This document shows positions 54,342 through 63,278 of a DNA stretch of 64,000 nucleotides, one piece after another. The notes below the pieces were generated by a model. It was given only the letters and a program-made list of their open reading frames with translations. It did not search any database and was not told where the DNA came from. Source of the stretch: Sulfitobacter mediterraneus (GTDB taxonomy: Bacteria; Pseudomonadota; Alphaproteobacteria; Rhodobacterales; Rhodobacteraceae). The DNA is taken from NCBI RefSeq assembly GCF_003054325.1, contig NZ_QBKU01000002.1, forward strand, positions 372,001 to 436,000. The letters run 5' to 3'. Each line of letters opens with the position of its first letter. The first letter of the stretch is position 1. The position numbers and the translations under genes were made by a program.

Positions 54342-55241
54342 TTAGTTGCGTTCGCCTTCTGCGGAGCGGCTGCCCTGATCAGAGCGCAGGTAGTTAAAGA
54401 ATTCGCTGTCCGGTGACATCACCATGGTCGAATTCTCACCTTTCAGCGCCTCTTCGTAAGCCGTCAACGACCGATAAAATTCAAAGAACTCCTGATCCTT
54501 GCCATAGGCCTCGGCAAAGATCCGGTTCCGTTCGGCGTCCGCTTCACCTTCGATGATCCGCGCATCACGGCGGGCCTCTGACAGGATCTCTTCGTAGGTA
54601 CGGTCAGCAAGGGCAATCACACGCTGCGCCGCCTCTCGGCCGCGGGCGCGTTCGTCGGTTGCTTCGCGGTCCCGCTCGGCGATCATCCGTTGCAAGGTCG
54701 CGTCAAAGTTTTGCTCTGGCAGGTTGGTCTGGCGCAGGCGCACATCAACAACTTTCAGGCCCAGCGCCTCTGCCCGCGTATCGGCGCGGTCACGAATCTG
54801 GTCCATCAAGGCTGCACGTTCCGGCGAAAGGATGGTGTTGGAGGTCACACCTTGCGAACCCAGAACCGCACGGATCTGCGATTCCAAAATACCGCTCAAA
54901 TCGCTGCTGGCCTGACGTTCACCGCCCGCACCAATCGCTTGACGGTACTGCACGATGTCATCAATCCGGTAGAGAACGAAGGCGTCAATCTCAAGCCGGC
55001 GATCATCGGCTGGCGTAACTTCGATCACTTCGGTCTCAAGCGACAAGATACGATCCTCGAACCGCACGATCTCGTCCAGCATTGGCACTTTGAAGCCGAT
55101 GCCCGGCTCAACCCGAACCTGTTTGATCTGGCCAAAACGCAGCACCAGTACCTTTTCACGTTCGTCCACAACAAAGATAGACGACAACACCGCCACGGCG
55201 GCAATCACCACAATCGGGATCAGAAAACCTGTTTTCCGCAT
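54342..55241 (-). CDS. hflC: membrane protease modulator HflC
   Basis: 299 residues. N-terminal anchor (LIPIVVIAAVAVLSSIFVVD), then an SPFH/band-7 domain (EREKVLVLRFGQIKQV, EPGIGFKVPMLDEIVRFEDR, LSLETEVIEVTPADDRRLEI) and a coiled-coil C-terminal part (ERDREATDERARGREAAQRV). With HflK it forms a periplasmic cage around FtsH and limits its proteolysis. Its ATG overlaps the hflK stop by one base. A terminator follows. Confidence 0.95.
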   Translation of the reverse strand: MRKTGFLIPIVVIAAVAVLSSIFVVDEREKVLVLRFGQIKQVRVEPGIGFKVPMLDEIVRFEDRILSLETEVIEVTPADDRRLEIDAFVLYRIDDIVQYRQAIGAGGERQASSDLSGILESQIRAVLGSQGVTSNTILSPERAALMDQIRDRADTRAEALGLKVVDVRLRQTNLPEQNFDATLQRMIAERDREATDERARGREAAQRVIALADRTYEEILSEARRDARIIEGEADAERNRIFAEAYGKDQEFFEFYRSLTAYEEALKGENSTMVMSPDSEFFNYLRSDQGSRSAEGERN

Positions 55242-56464
55242 CAGTTTGATCCCCCGTTGCGACGCAATTCATTCAGCGGCAGATAAGGCACAACGCCCTG
55301 CCCGCCAGCACCGCCGGTGTTGTTTTCAAGAATGATCTTGTCCACGTCGCCCAGTACCTTTTGCATGGTTTCAATATAAAGACGTTTGCGAGTTACTTCC
55401 GGTGCGGCCTGATATTCGGTCAGAACCGCCTCAAAGCGGCTCGCCTCACCCACAGCATCGTTGACCACGCGGGCGCGGTACCCTTCTGCCGCTTCGAGCA
55501 GTTGGGCGCTTTCACCACGCGCCTCAGCGGTGCGGCGGTTGGCATAGGCATCCGCCTGACGCTCAACCCGGTCGCGTTCCTGCTCAGCGGCCTGAACGTC
55601 GCGGAAGGCATCCACAACAGATTCGGCGCTGATTGTGCCATCGGGATTGGTCACCCGGACTGTCTGGCTTGGCGGATCGACCTTGTTCACGTTCACACGC
55701 AGCACGTTGATACCGGTCTGACGGTTATCCAGCGTAAACTGGATCAGCTCTTTAACGCGGTCAGCCACTGCACCACGATCCCTGTTCAGGATCGGCGCCA
55801 GTTCCGATTGCGCAATCACTTCGCGCATCGCAGATTCAGAGATCGCCCGCACAGAGGCATCCGGATCGCGCAGCGAGAATTTGAAATCTTTGGCGTTCTT
55901 GATGTTCCAAACAACCTGGAAATCAATGTCCACGATGTTTTCATCCGTGGTCAGCATCAAGCCGTCATTGTCGCTCGCACCGCGGCCCACACCGATCTCT
56001 TCGGTGCGGTTGGTGGTGACGTCAAAAACCTCTGCCGTGACCACCGGCCATGGGGCAAAGTTCAGACCCTCGGTACCGATCTGGGAAAACTCACCCAGAA
56101 ACAATTCAATCGACTGCTGTTCAGGACGCACAGTGTAGAAACTTGCGAACCCCCAAAGCGCCACAGCGGCCAGAATGCCGATACCCACGGTGCCGCGTGT
56201 CAGGGCCGGACCTGTGCCGCCTCCGCCGCCGCCACCATTGCCGCCACGTTCACGGCCACCGCCGCCGCCCATCAGAACGCGCAGCTGTTCCTGGCCCTTT
56301 TTCACCAGATCGTCGATCTCTGGGATCTGCGGTTTTTCACCTTCGGGGCGGCGTCCGCCCCCCTGGTTGCCACGGTCCGGAGGCGTGCCGCGATCACCGC
56401 CGCCGTTGTTGCCTCCGCCGCTGTTTCCGCCCCCGCCCCAGGGACCGCCTGAATTGCCAGCCAT
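55241..56464 (-). CDS. hflK: membrane protease modulator HflK
   Basis: 407 residues. A long Gly/Pro-rich N-terminal segment (about 1-90, several GGGGG runs) precedes one membrane helix (GTVGIGILAAVALWGFASFY) and the SPFH domain (VRPEQQSIELFLGEFSQIGT, EENIVDIDFQVVWNIKNAKD-like TDENIVDIDFQVVWNI). The tail ends GVVPYLPLNELRR, typical of HflK. It partners HflC as FtsH regulator. It lies downstream of gor with a 69-base gap. Confidence 0.95.
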   Translation of the reverse strand: MAGNSGGPWGGGGNSGGGNNGGGDRGTPPDRGNQGGGRRPEGEKPQIPEIDDLVKKGQEQLRVLMGGGGGRERGGNGGGGGGGTGPALTRGTVGIGILAAVALWGFASFYTVRPEQQSIELFLGEFSQIGTEGLNFAPWPVVTAEVFDVTTNRTEEIGVGRGASDNDGLMLTTDENIVDIDFQVVWNIKNAKDFKFSLRDPDASVRAISESAMREVIAQSELAPILNRDRGAVADRVKELIQFTLDNRQTGINVLRVNVNKVDPPSQTVRVTNPDGTISAESVVDAFRDVQAAEQERDRVERQADAYANRRTAEARGESAQLLEAAEGYRARVVNDAVGEASRFEAVLTEYQAAPEVTRKRLYIETMQKVLGDVDKIILENNTGGAGGQGVVPYLPLNELRRNGGSN

Positions 56465-56533
56465 GTATTCTTTTCCCCTTATGTGCCGCCTTATGCGGCC
56501 GTTGTCTCAAATTTGTGTGCAGATGGCCGAAAA

Positions 56534-58012
56534 TCAAGCCGTCCGCGTCGGATTGCGCATGGTGACCAACTCTTCGGACATGGTTGGGTGCACCGCGCAG
56601 GTTGCATCGAATTGTTCTTTGGTCAACCGCGCCTTCACAGCAATGCCCGCCAATTGGATCATCTCGCCCGCGTTGGGCGCAACGATATGGCAGCCAAGAA
56701 CCGTGCGGTTTTTCTTGGACACGACCAGTTTCATCAACACCCTATCAGATTTCTCGGCAAAGGCAGACTGCATGGGCCGGAAGGACGTGCTGTAAACCTC
56801 GATCTCTTCTTGGTCGCGAGCGTCTTCTTCGCTGAGGCCGACGGTGCCCATTTCAGGCTGGGTAAAGATGGCGCTGGCGATCAGGTCATGATCCACCGGT
56901 GTCGGATTGGCGCCAAACACGGTCTGGACAAAGGCCATCCCCTCGCGGATCGCAACCGGCGTCAGGTTTACGCGGTCGGTGACATCACCAATGGCAAAGA
57001 CCGAAGGCACCGCCGTTTGGCTGTACTCATCCACTTCGATCTGGCCCTTGCGGCCCAGCTTTACGCCCAGTTCTTCAAGTCCCATGTCGGTGCTGGCCGG
57101 ATCACGGCCCGTGGCAAACAGCACCATGTCAAAGACCTTCTCGCCGCCCGTGGTCGATTTGACCCAGATCGGCCCCTTCTGCCCGGCGTTTGCGCCGCTG
57201 CTTTGGGTATGTATATCTTGGGCCTGCTGCACAGAGGCACCCATCGCCGCATCCGATTGGGTCGGCATCGCGCCATCCTTGTGATCGGCCAACAGGGACA
57301 TTTCCAGAATGTTGGTGCCGACATGCAGATCAACGCCGTTCTCGCGCATGGATTCCGCAACCAGCCCGCGTGCCTCTTCGTCAAAGCCGCGCAGGATTTG
57401 CGCACCGCGGTAATACTGCGTCACTTCCACACCCAAGCCATTGAGGATGCAGGCAAATTCGCTTGCAATGTATCCGCCGCCAATAATCAGGATGGATTTT
57501 GGCAATTTCTCTAGATGAAAGATATCATCCGACACGATCCCCAATTCGGCATTGGGAATGTCCGGCCGGATAGGCCGCCCGCCCGTCGCCACAAGGATAT
57601 GTTTGGCCGTCTTGGTTGTGCCATCCGCCAGCTCAACCGTATGCGCATCCTTGAGCTTGGCCCGCTGGTCATAGGTGTCCACGCCGGACCCGGCCAGCAG
57701 GTTGCGATACACGCCCTCAAGGCGGTCCAGCTCTGTGTTCAGGCGGGTCTTGAAACCATGCCAGTCAAACGGCCCCTCGGTCAGATCCCAGCCGTAACAT
57801 TTGGCCTCATCCACCACGTTGGCATAGCCCGAGGCAAAGACCATCAGCTTTTTCGGCACACAGCCCCGGATCACGCAGGTGCCGCCATAGCGGTCATCCT
57901 CGGCCAGCGCCACCTTTGCCCCATATTCGCCAGCCGCCACACGGGCTGCACGCACCCCGCCAGAGCCGCCGCCGATTACAAAAAGATCATAGTCAAAGTT
58001 CGTGTTGGCCAT
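56534..58012 (-). CDS. gor: glutathione-disulfide reductase with a central insertion
   Basis: 492 residues, about 35 longer than typical. It reduces GSSG with NADPH. FAD motif LFVIGGGSGGVRAARVAAG, redox-active disulfide Cys46/Cys51 in GGTCVIRGCVPKKL, NADPH motif ILIIGGGYIASEFACILNGL, and the C-terminal active-site His in VHPTMSEELVTM. Residues about 243-280 (HKDGAMPTQ to ANAGQKG) are a polar, Gln/Ala/Ser-rich insert absent from most homologues. The start at 58012 lies 12 bases after the rpiA stop; both are one operon. Confidence 0.93.
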   Translation of the reverse strand: MANTNFDYDLFVIGGGSGGVRAARVAAGEYGAKVALAEDDRYGGTCVIRGCVPKKLMVFASGYANVVDEAKCYGWDLTEGPFDWHGFKTRLNTELDRLEGVYRNLLAGSGVDTYDQRAKLKDAHTVELADGTTKTAKHILVATGGRPIRPDIPNAELGIVSDDIFHLEKLPKSILIIGGGYIASEFACILNGLGVEVTQYYRGAQILRGFDEEARGLVAESMRENGVDLHVGTNILEMSLLADHKDGAMPTQSDAAMGASVQQAQDIHTQSSGANAGQKGPIWVKSTTGGEKVFDMVLFATGRDPASTDMGLEELGVKLGRKGQIEVDEYSQTAVPSVFAIGDVTDRVNLTPVAIREGMAFVQTVFGANPTPVDHDLIASAIFTQPEMGTVGLSEEDARDQEEIEVYSTSFRPMQSAFAEKSDRVLMKLVVSKKNRTVLGCHIVAPNAGEMIQLAGIAVKARLTKEQFDATCAVHPTMSEELVTMRNPTRTA

Positions 58013-58024
58013 GGGGCGCACTTC

Positions 58025-58813
58025 CTATTCCGTAAGGTCCGAAAACAAATTGTCAGATTCAACAAAATCAAGCCGTTCTGTTGCAACCGTGCCTTCATTT
58101 ATGTCGCGCACCTCGACCTTGCCATCCCCATAGCCGATCACAACTGTGTCACAAATGTCGATAAACAGGCCATTTTCCACAACACCCGGCATCTGGTTCA
58201 ACACCAGCGCCAATTGCCGGGCATTGCCGATCCGGTTGAGATGCAGATCGAGGATATGGTTGCCCTCATCGGTGACAAAGGGCGTCTGACCGTTCATCCG
58301 CAAGGTTGAGGTCCGGCCCAGAACATCCATGCTGATCAGGGTCTCTTCAATTAAAGCCTGCGTGGTTTGCCAGCCAAATGGGATCACCTCCACTGGCAAA
58401 GGAAAGGCGCCCAGCGTCTCAACCTCTTTGCCAACATCTGCGATGACTACCATCTGATCACTGGCCGTCGCGATGATCTTTTCCAAAAGCAACGCACCCC
58501 CGCCGCCTTTGATCAGGTTCAGATCACCGTCAAATTCGTCCGCCCCGTCGATGGTCAGATCCAGCCATTTGGCCTCATCCAGCGTGATCACCTCAATGCC
58601 CACATCCCGCGCCAGCTGCGCGGTGCGGCTGGAGGTCGGCACGCCCTTGATCTTGAGCCCGTCATCGCGCACCAGCTCCCCCAAGCAGCGCACCAGCCAT
58701 GCGGCGGTTGATCCGGTCCCGAGCCCGACACGCATCCCGTCTTCGACATATTGCGCGGCGCGTTTTGCCGAGACAAATTTGGCCTTGTCGATGGGCGAGA
58801 GTTCTCCGGACAT
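58025..58813 (-). CDS. rpiA: ribose-5-phosphate isomerase A
   Basis: 262 residues. It interconverts ribose-5-P and ribulose-5-P in the pentose phosphate pathway. Motifs: RVGLGTGSTAAWLVRCLGEL (phosphate loop), LTIDGADEFDGDLNLIKGGG with the catalytic Asp residues, ALLLEKIIATASDQMVVIAD and PFGWQTTQALIE. The start at 58813 follows GGAGC; the longer frame to 58954 is not family-like. It precedes gor by 12 bases, so NADPH-generating and NADPH-using steps share an operon. Confidence 0.96.
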   Translation of the reverse strand: MSGELSPIDKAKFVSAKRAAQYVEDGMRVGLGTGSTAAWLVRCLGELVRDDGLKIKGVPTSSRTAQLARDVGIEVITLDEAKWLDLTIDGADEFDGDLNLIKGGGGALLLEKIIATASDQMVVIADVGKEVETLGAFPLPVEVIPFGWQTTQALIEETLISMDVLGRTSTLRMNGQTPFVTDEGNHILDLHLNRIGNARQLALVLNQMPGVVENGLFIDICDTVVIGYGDGKVEVRDINEGTVATERLDFVESDNLFSDLTE

Positions 58814-58990
58814 GGGGCAGCTCCGATAAATGACGTCTGGCGCGGTTATAGGCACATTGCAGCGCGGGGGCGAGAGGCAGCGGGGTCTTTTTTGCGCCCC
58901 CGATCCTCCTGCCGCCATGCAAGACCCATTCAAGAGGCAAGTGGTCGTTTTCAAACCTGACGCCAGAACGCAGCAGCGTTACACGGGCCC

Positions 58991-59686
58991 ATGACCTATG
59001 TGCTTCACTATGCCCCTGACAATGCCTCCCTGATCATTCGCATGGCGCTGGATCATCGCGGGCTGCCGTACCGGACCCAACTGGTGGACCGCGCCAGCCA
59101 AGAGCAAAGCTCGGCGGCTTACCGTGCGCTCAATCCCAACGGCCTGATCCCGACCTTGGAAACCCCGCAAGGGCCGCTGTTTGAAACCGGCGCAATCCTG
59201 CTGTGGCTGGCCGACACCCATGGCGGACTTGGCCCCGCACCAACGGATCCGGCACGGGGCGTGTTCCTCAAATGGCTGTTCTTTACGGCCAACACCCTGC
59301 ATCCCTGCCTGCGGATGCTGTTCTATCCCGAAAAATACATCGATGCGCCGCATCAAGCGGCCTTGCGCAAAGGGTTACAGACCCAATTGCAACAAGGCTT
59401 TGCCACGCTCGATAGCTTTGCCGCCCAATACGGCGACTGGCTCAGTGGATCGCAACCCGGCGTGCTTGATTTCTATGCTGCCGCCCTGTTGCGCTGGCCC
59501 GCATTATATCCGAATGACGCTGATCGCAGCTGGTTCGCACTGGCCAATTTACCGGCCCTGCAAGACCTCTGCGCCCGCATCGAAACCCTGCCCTGCACCG
59601 CCGCCTTGCAAAAGGCCGAAGGTCTGGGTGATACACCCTTCACAGCGCCCCGGCGCCCAACACCACCAGAAGGCTCCGCAACCTGA
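58991..59686 (+). CDS. glutathione S-transferase family protein
   Basis: 231 residues. The N-terminal thioredoxin fold (about 1-80) begins YVLHYAPDNASLIIRMALDH with Ser/Asn in the place of the catalytic residue, and includes LNPNGLIPTLETPQGPLFET (cis-Pro). The C-terminal helical domain (about 90-215) follows. Substrate unknown. Its TGA overlaps the sdaA ATG by one base (TGATG), so the two genes are translated together; no functional link is evident. Confidence 0.88.
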   Translation: MTYVLHYAPDNASLIIRMALDHRGLPYRTQLVDRASQEQSSAAYRALNPNGLIPTLETPQGPLFETGAILLWLADTHGGLGPAPTDPARGVFLKWLFFTANTLHPCLRMLFYPEKYIDAPHQAALRKGLQTQLQQGFATLDSFAAQYGDWLSGSQPGVLDFYAAALLRWPALYPNDADRSWFALANLPALQDLCARIETLPCTAALQKAEGLGDTPFTAPRRPTPPEGSAT

Positions 59687-61059
59687 TGTTTCTTTCGGTT
59701 TTTGACATGTTCAAAGTGGGCATCGGCCCGTCATCCTCGCATACAATGGGGCCGATGGTGGCCGCCGCACGGTTCCTCGACCAAATGCGCGCCTCTCCGT
59801 TTCACTTTGCGGGGCTCCGGGCCTCGCTGCATGGATCGCTGGCCTTTACGGGCGTTGGCCACGCCACCGACCGCGCCACAATCCTCGGCCTCGCTGGATT
59901 CACCCCCGGCGATTATGACGCAGACCGCGCCGAGGCGGTGCTGGCGCAGATCAACGAAACCCACAAGATCACGGTGGACGGGTTGCCCCCGCTGCGGTTT
60001 GACCCAAAGTCCGACATGATCTTTGACTACGATCACAAACTCGAAGGCCACGCCAACGGCATGATGCTGATGGCGACCGATGGCCAAGGCGATGTTAACC
60101 TGAGCGAGACCTTCTATTCCATCGGCGGCGGCTTTGTGATGACCGAGGCCGAATTGGCCGCAGGCAAAGACACCGACGAAGGTGCGCCCGTGCCTTTCCC
60201 GTTCAAATCCGCTGCCGAAATGCTGGACATGGCCAAATCCTCCGGCAAGTCCATCGCCCAGATGAAGCGCGACAACGAAGTGTCCCGCAACGGCGAAGTG
60301 CATCTGCGCTCCGGCACCAAACGGCTTTGGCAGGTGATGAACGATTGCATCAACCGTGGCCTTTCCTCCGAAGGCATCCTGCCCGGCGGTCTGTCGGTCA
60401 AACGCCGCGCCAAGGGCATCCATGACGCCCTGATGGCCGAGCGGGGCCTCAACCAATCTGCGCCGCATACCATCAACGACTGGATGAGCGTCTATGCCAT
60501 GGCCGTGAACGAGGAAAACGCCGCTGGCGGACAGGTCGTGACCGCCCCCACCAATGGCGCGGCAGGCGTGATGCCCGCCACCCTGCGCTATTACCTTGAC
60601 CACGTACCGGGCGCCGCCGAAAGCCACGTCGAAGACTTCTTGCTGACTGCCGCCGCCATTGGCGGGCTGGTCAAGTTCAACGCCTCGATCTCCGGCGCCG
60701 AAGCGGGCTGCCAGGCCGAAGTGGGCTCCGCCGCGGCCATGTCCGCCGCCGGTCTCTGCGCCGTGATGGGCGGCACGCCCGAACAAATTGAAAACGCAGC
60801 GGAAATCGCGCTGGAACACCACCTCGGCATGACCTGCGATCCAGTCAAAGGGTTGGTGCAGGTGCCTTGCATCGAACGCAATGGTTTGGGCGCGATCAAG
60901 GCGGTTTCCGCCGCCTCGCTGGCCCTGCGCGGCGATGGCACCCACCTTGTGCCACTGGACGCCTGCATCGAAACCATGCGCCAAACCGGTGCGGACATGT
61001 CCGAGAAATACAAAGAAACCTCGCTGGGCGGTCTGGCCGTCAACGTCCCCAACTGCTGA
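59686..61059 (+). CDS. sdaA: L-serine ammonia-lyase (iron-sulfur type)
   Basis: 457 residues, single-chain form with fused beta and alpha regions. It deaminates L-serine to pyruvate. The N-terminus [20 protein letters not shown] is diagnostic. The [4Fe-4S] Cys ligands lie in [33 protein letters not shown], and the C-terminal Cys in LAVNVPNC matches the regulatory tail that can plug the site. It is coupled to the upstream GST gene. A strongly self-complementary element follows. Confidence 0.96.
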   Translation: MFLSVFDMFKVGIGPSSSHTMGPMVAAARFLDQMRASPFHFAGLRASLHGSLAFTGVGHATDRATILGLAGFTPGDYDADRAEAVLAQINETHKITVDGLPPLRFDPKSDMIFDYDHKLEGHANGMMLMATDGQGDVNLSETFYSIGGGFVMTEAELAAGKDTDEGAPVPFPFKSAAEMLDMAKSSGKSIAQMKRDNEVSRNGEVHLRSGTKRLWQVMNDCINRGLSSEGILPGGLSVKRRAKGIHDALMAERGLNQSAPHTINDWMSVYAMAVNEENAAGGQVVTAPTNGAAGVMPATLRYYLDHVPGAAESHVEDFLLTAAAIGGLVKFNASISGAEAGCQAEVGSAAAMSAAGLCAVMGGTPEQIENAAEIALEHHLGMTCDPVKGLVQVPCIERNGLGAIKAVSAASLALRGDGTHLVPLDACIETMRQTGADMSEKYKETSLGGLAVNVPNC

Positions 61060-61069
61060 TCAAACGCGG

Positions 61070-61140
61070 CGATTCTGTTCGGGGTCAAGGATGCGCAGCA
61101 CCGGGCCTGCCCGGCTTGTCCTTGAGGCCGAACGGAATCG
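61070..61140. other. 71-nt strongly self-complementary element downstream of sdaA
   Basis: Nested pairing from outside in: 13-bp arms (CGATTCTGTTCGG, 61070-61082, with CCGAACGGAATCG, 61128-61140; one G-T pair), a 2x2 internal loop of Gs, 7-bp arms TCAAGGA / TCCTTGA, an asymmetric loop, and CCGGGC / GCCCGG at the tip. No T-run follows. Candidates are a processed RNA stem, a transcript-end stabiliser or a palindromic extragenic repeat. It starts 11 bases after the sdaA stop. Confidence 0.7.
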
Positions 61141-61303
61141 TCCACACCCTTGCACAGGTGACTTGAGCGCAGACCTGCGGCTCAAGCACTTCTGCGCAAA
61201 ACGGGCCACTGTCCTTACCTCCGCAATCCTATCAAGACATGGGCTCACTCCGCCCCGCGAACCAAATATCACGTCGCGGCCCCTTATGGCCGCGTCCGCC
61301 AGA

Positions 61304-62254
61304 TTATGCTCCGCGCCGGGCTTTCACCTCATAACCGCGTTCCTCGGGTTCATCATCCACCAGTTCCTGCGGGAAACCCGGGGCGGTCACACTCAGACCC
61401 GTCGCCTCTTCCAGACGTTCGATCATCCGGTCCGACTGCGCCCGTTCGCCATAGCGTTTCTGCCCATCTGTCATCATCTCTATCATCAGGGGCGACAGCT
61501 CCAGCGGCACCCCATGATCATCGGCCAGTTTCTGAAACAAGCCGATATCCTTTTGCACCAGATCCATGGTGAAATTCACATCCCGCGATCCCGACAGGAT
61601 CAGCTGGCTTTCCGTTTCATGCACAAAGCTTGTGCCGGACGACATCGCAATTGCCTCATAGGTCATGGCAAGGTCCATTCCAGCGGCCTTCATCACCGTC
61701 AGCGCCTCACACACGGACAAAAGATTCATCGTTGCCAGATAGTTGGTCATCACCTTTAAGGTGCTGGAGGTGCCCACATCGCCGACATGCAAGATCCGCC
61801 GCCCCATGTGGGTCAGGACCGGCAAAACCTTGTCAAAGGTCTGCCGCGTGCATCCGGCATAGATCGAAATGTTGCCGGTCCCGGCCCGATGACAGCCCCC
61901 GGACACAGGGCAATCCACCGCCTCGCCACCGGCAGCAATCACCGCTTCGGCATGGGCCTTGATCTGATCGGCATCCGTGGTCGACATCTCCATCCAGATC
62001 TTGCCCGCCCCCACATGCGGCAGCATATCCGCCACCACCGCCGCACAGGCCGCCGGGCTGGGCAGGCAGGTGATAACCGCGTCACAATCCTGCATCAGTT
62101 GCGCCGCAGATCCCCCCGTCGCCGCGCCGCGTTCAGCGAAATCCACCACCAACTCGGGATTGAGATCAAAAACCATAAGATCCACCCCGTTGCGCAACAG
62201 CGACCCGGCCAGTTTGCCGCCGACGTTCCCCAGTCCAATAAACCCAACTTTCAT
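61304..62254 (-). CDS. NAD(P)-dependent beta-hydroxyacid dehydrogenase
   Basis: 316 residues of the 3-hydroxyisobutyrate / 6-phosphogluconate dehydrogenase superfamily. Rossmann loop KVGFIGLGNVGGKLAGSLLR, substrate motif DCPVSGGCHRAGTGNISIYA (D-x-P-V-S-G), and the catalytic Lys region TLKVMTNYLATMNLLSVCEA. Probable substrate is a tartronate-, 3-hydroxyisobutyrate- or similar semialdehyde. The Met at 62254 was chosen because AGGGAG lies 6 bases upstream. A 244-base gap with the stem-loop element separates it from sdaA. Confidence 0.9.
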   Translation of the reverse strand: MKVGFIGLGNVGGKLAGSLLRNGVDLMVFDLNPELVVDFAERGAATGGSAAQLMQDCDAVITCLPSPAACAAVVADMLPHVGAGKIWMEMSTTDADQIKAHAEAVIAAGGEAVDCPVSGGCHRAGTGNISIYAGCTRQTFDKVLPVLTHMGRRILHVGDVGTSSTLKVMTNYLATMNLLSVCEALTVMKAAGMDLAMTYEAIAMSSGTSFVHETESQLILSGSRDVNFTMDLVQKDIGLFQKLADDHGVPLELSPLMIEMMTDGQKRYGERAQSDRMIERLEEATGLSVTAPGFPQELVDDEPEERGYEVKARRGA

Positions 62255-62358
62255 CTGCATCTCCCTGATATCATGGCCCCATCAGCGAGACCCGCCCGCG
62301 ACCTGTCGCGCCTGATAGCGACGTTTTGGCCATTGGGCGACATTGTGCGGGTTTGCCG

Positions 62359-63189
62359 CTAAAACCGCTCGCCCAGCAGGCGATAACACCAGAACGCCTC
62401 TTGCGTCTCAATCATGCGGTTCAATTTGGCCGGGGAAAAACCTGTGGCGCGGCGCACCGCCCGTCCCATGTGGGACTGATCGGCAAAACCTGCATCCACG
62501 GCAATCGCCGCCAGCGGCGCGTCTTTCTCTGCCAGAGAGATCTGATGCAGCCGGTCAATCGCCGCGTGAAACGCCAGCGTTTGGCGCGATTGCCCGCTCC
62601 AGCGTTTGATCCGCCGCTCCATCGCCCGCAAACTGCGCCCCGGCCCGGCCAGCGCTGCGCGGTGCATCAAGGCACGCGACCAGCCCGACAACCAAGGGCC
62701 GCCCGACCAGCCGCCCGCCGCAGGGCGCGACTGCGCCCGCTCCGCCATCAATGCAGCGCAAAACTGTGCCCAAGCAGCATCCGCAGGAAAGCCCTGCGCG
62801 TAGCCCGCAAATGCCGCCTCAAGAAACCTTGGCATCGGCCCGCCCTGCCCCGCCTCCGCCAGCCCGTCCCAAGCGTCGGGAAACAGTCCGACCGAAATCG
62901 CATAAACCGGCCCGATGCTCCAACTGGTGGTCGGGCCGTCTTGGGGCGGCGTCAGGGACAGCCTGTCCATCTGGGGCAAATGCCGGGCCGCTGCCACATC
63001 ACACCCTTCGGGCAAAATGCATAGCCCCCCCTCGATCACAAAGGACACCGATACCAATGGCGATGCTGGGAAATGGTTCAACCGGTCCGCATCGTTCAAG
63101 GTGCAGCCGCGTGTGTCGCGCAGGATGCCCGCAAACACCGCATCGGCCAAACCTGCAGGTGGCAAGAACAATTTTGAGATCGGGATCAC
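62359..63189 (-). CDS. AraC-family transcriptional regulator
   Basis: 276 residues from the GTG at 63189 (GGAG upstream); the frame is open to 63258. The C-terminal AraC double HTH (about 195-270) shows LHQISLAEKDAPLAAIAVDA, GFADQSHMGRAVRRATGFSP and AKLNRMIETQ. The N-terminal half has VSVSFVIEGGLCILPEGCDV and is a cupin-like sensing region, too divergent to assign a ligand. It is divergent from the esterase gene with an 89-base shared promoter and likely regulates it. Confidence 0.83.
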   Translation of the reverse strand: MIPISKLFLPPAGLADAVFAGILRDTRGCTLNDADRLNHFPASPLVSVSFVIEGGLCILPEGCDVAAARHLPQMDRLSLTPPQDGPTTSWSIGPVYAISVGLFPDAWDGLAEAGQGGPMPRFLEAAFAGYAQGFPADAAWAQFCAALMAERAQSRPAAGGWSGGPWLSGWSRALMHRAALAGPGRSLRAMERRIKRWSGQSRQTLAFHAAIDRLHQISLAEKDAPLAAIAVDAGFADQSHMGRAVRRATGFSPAKLNRMIETQEAFWCYRLLGERF

Positions 63190-63278
63190 ACTTTTCTCCG
63201 CAACTGTCGGGATCATTCTATTGCGCGCGGGCAGGCTCTGGCAAATCCAAACCCACACGACCCAAGCCGGAGCATCCC

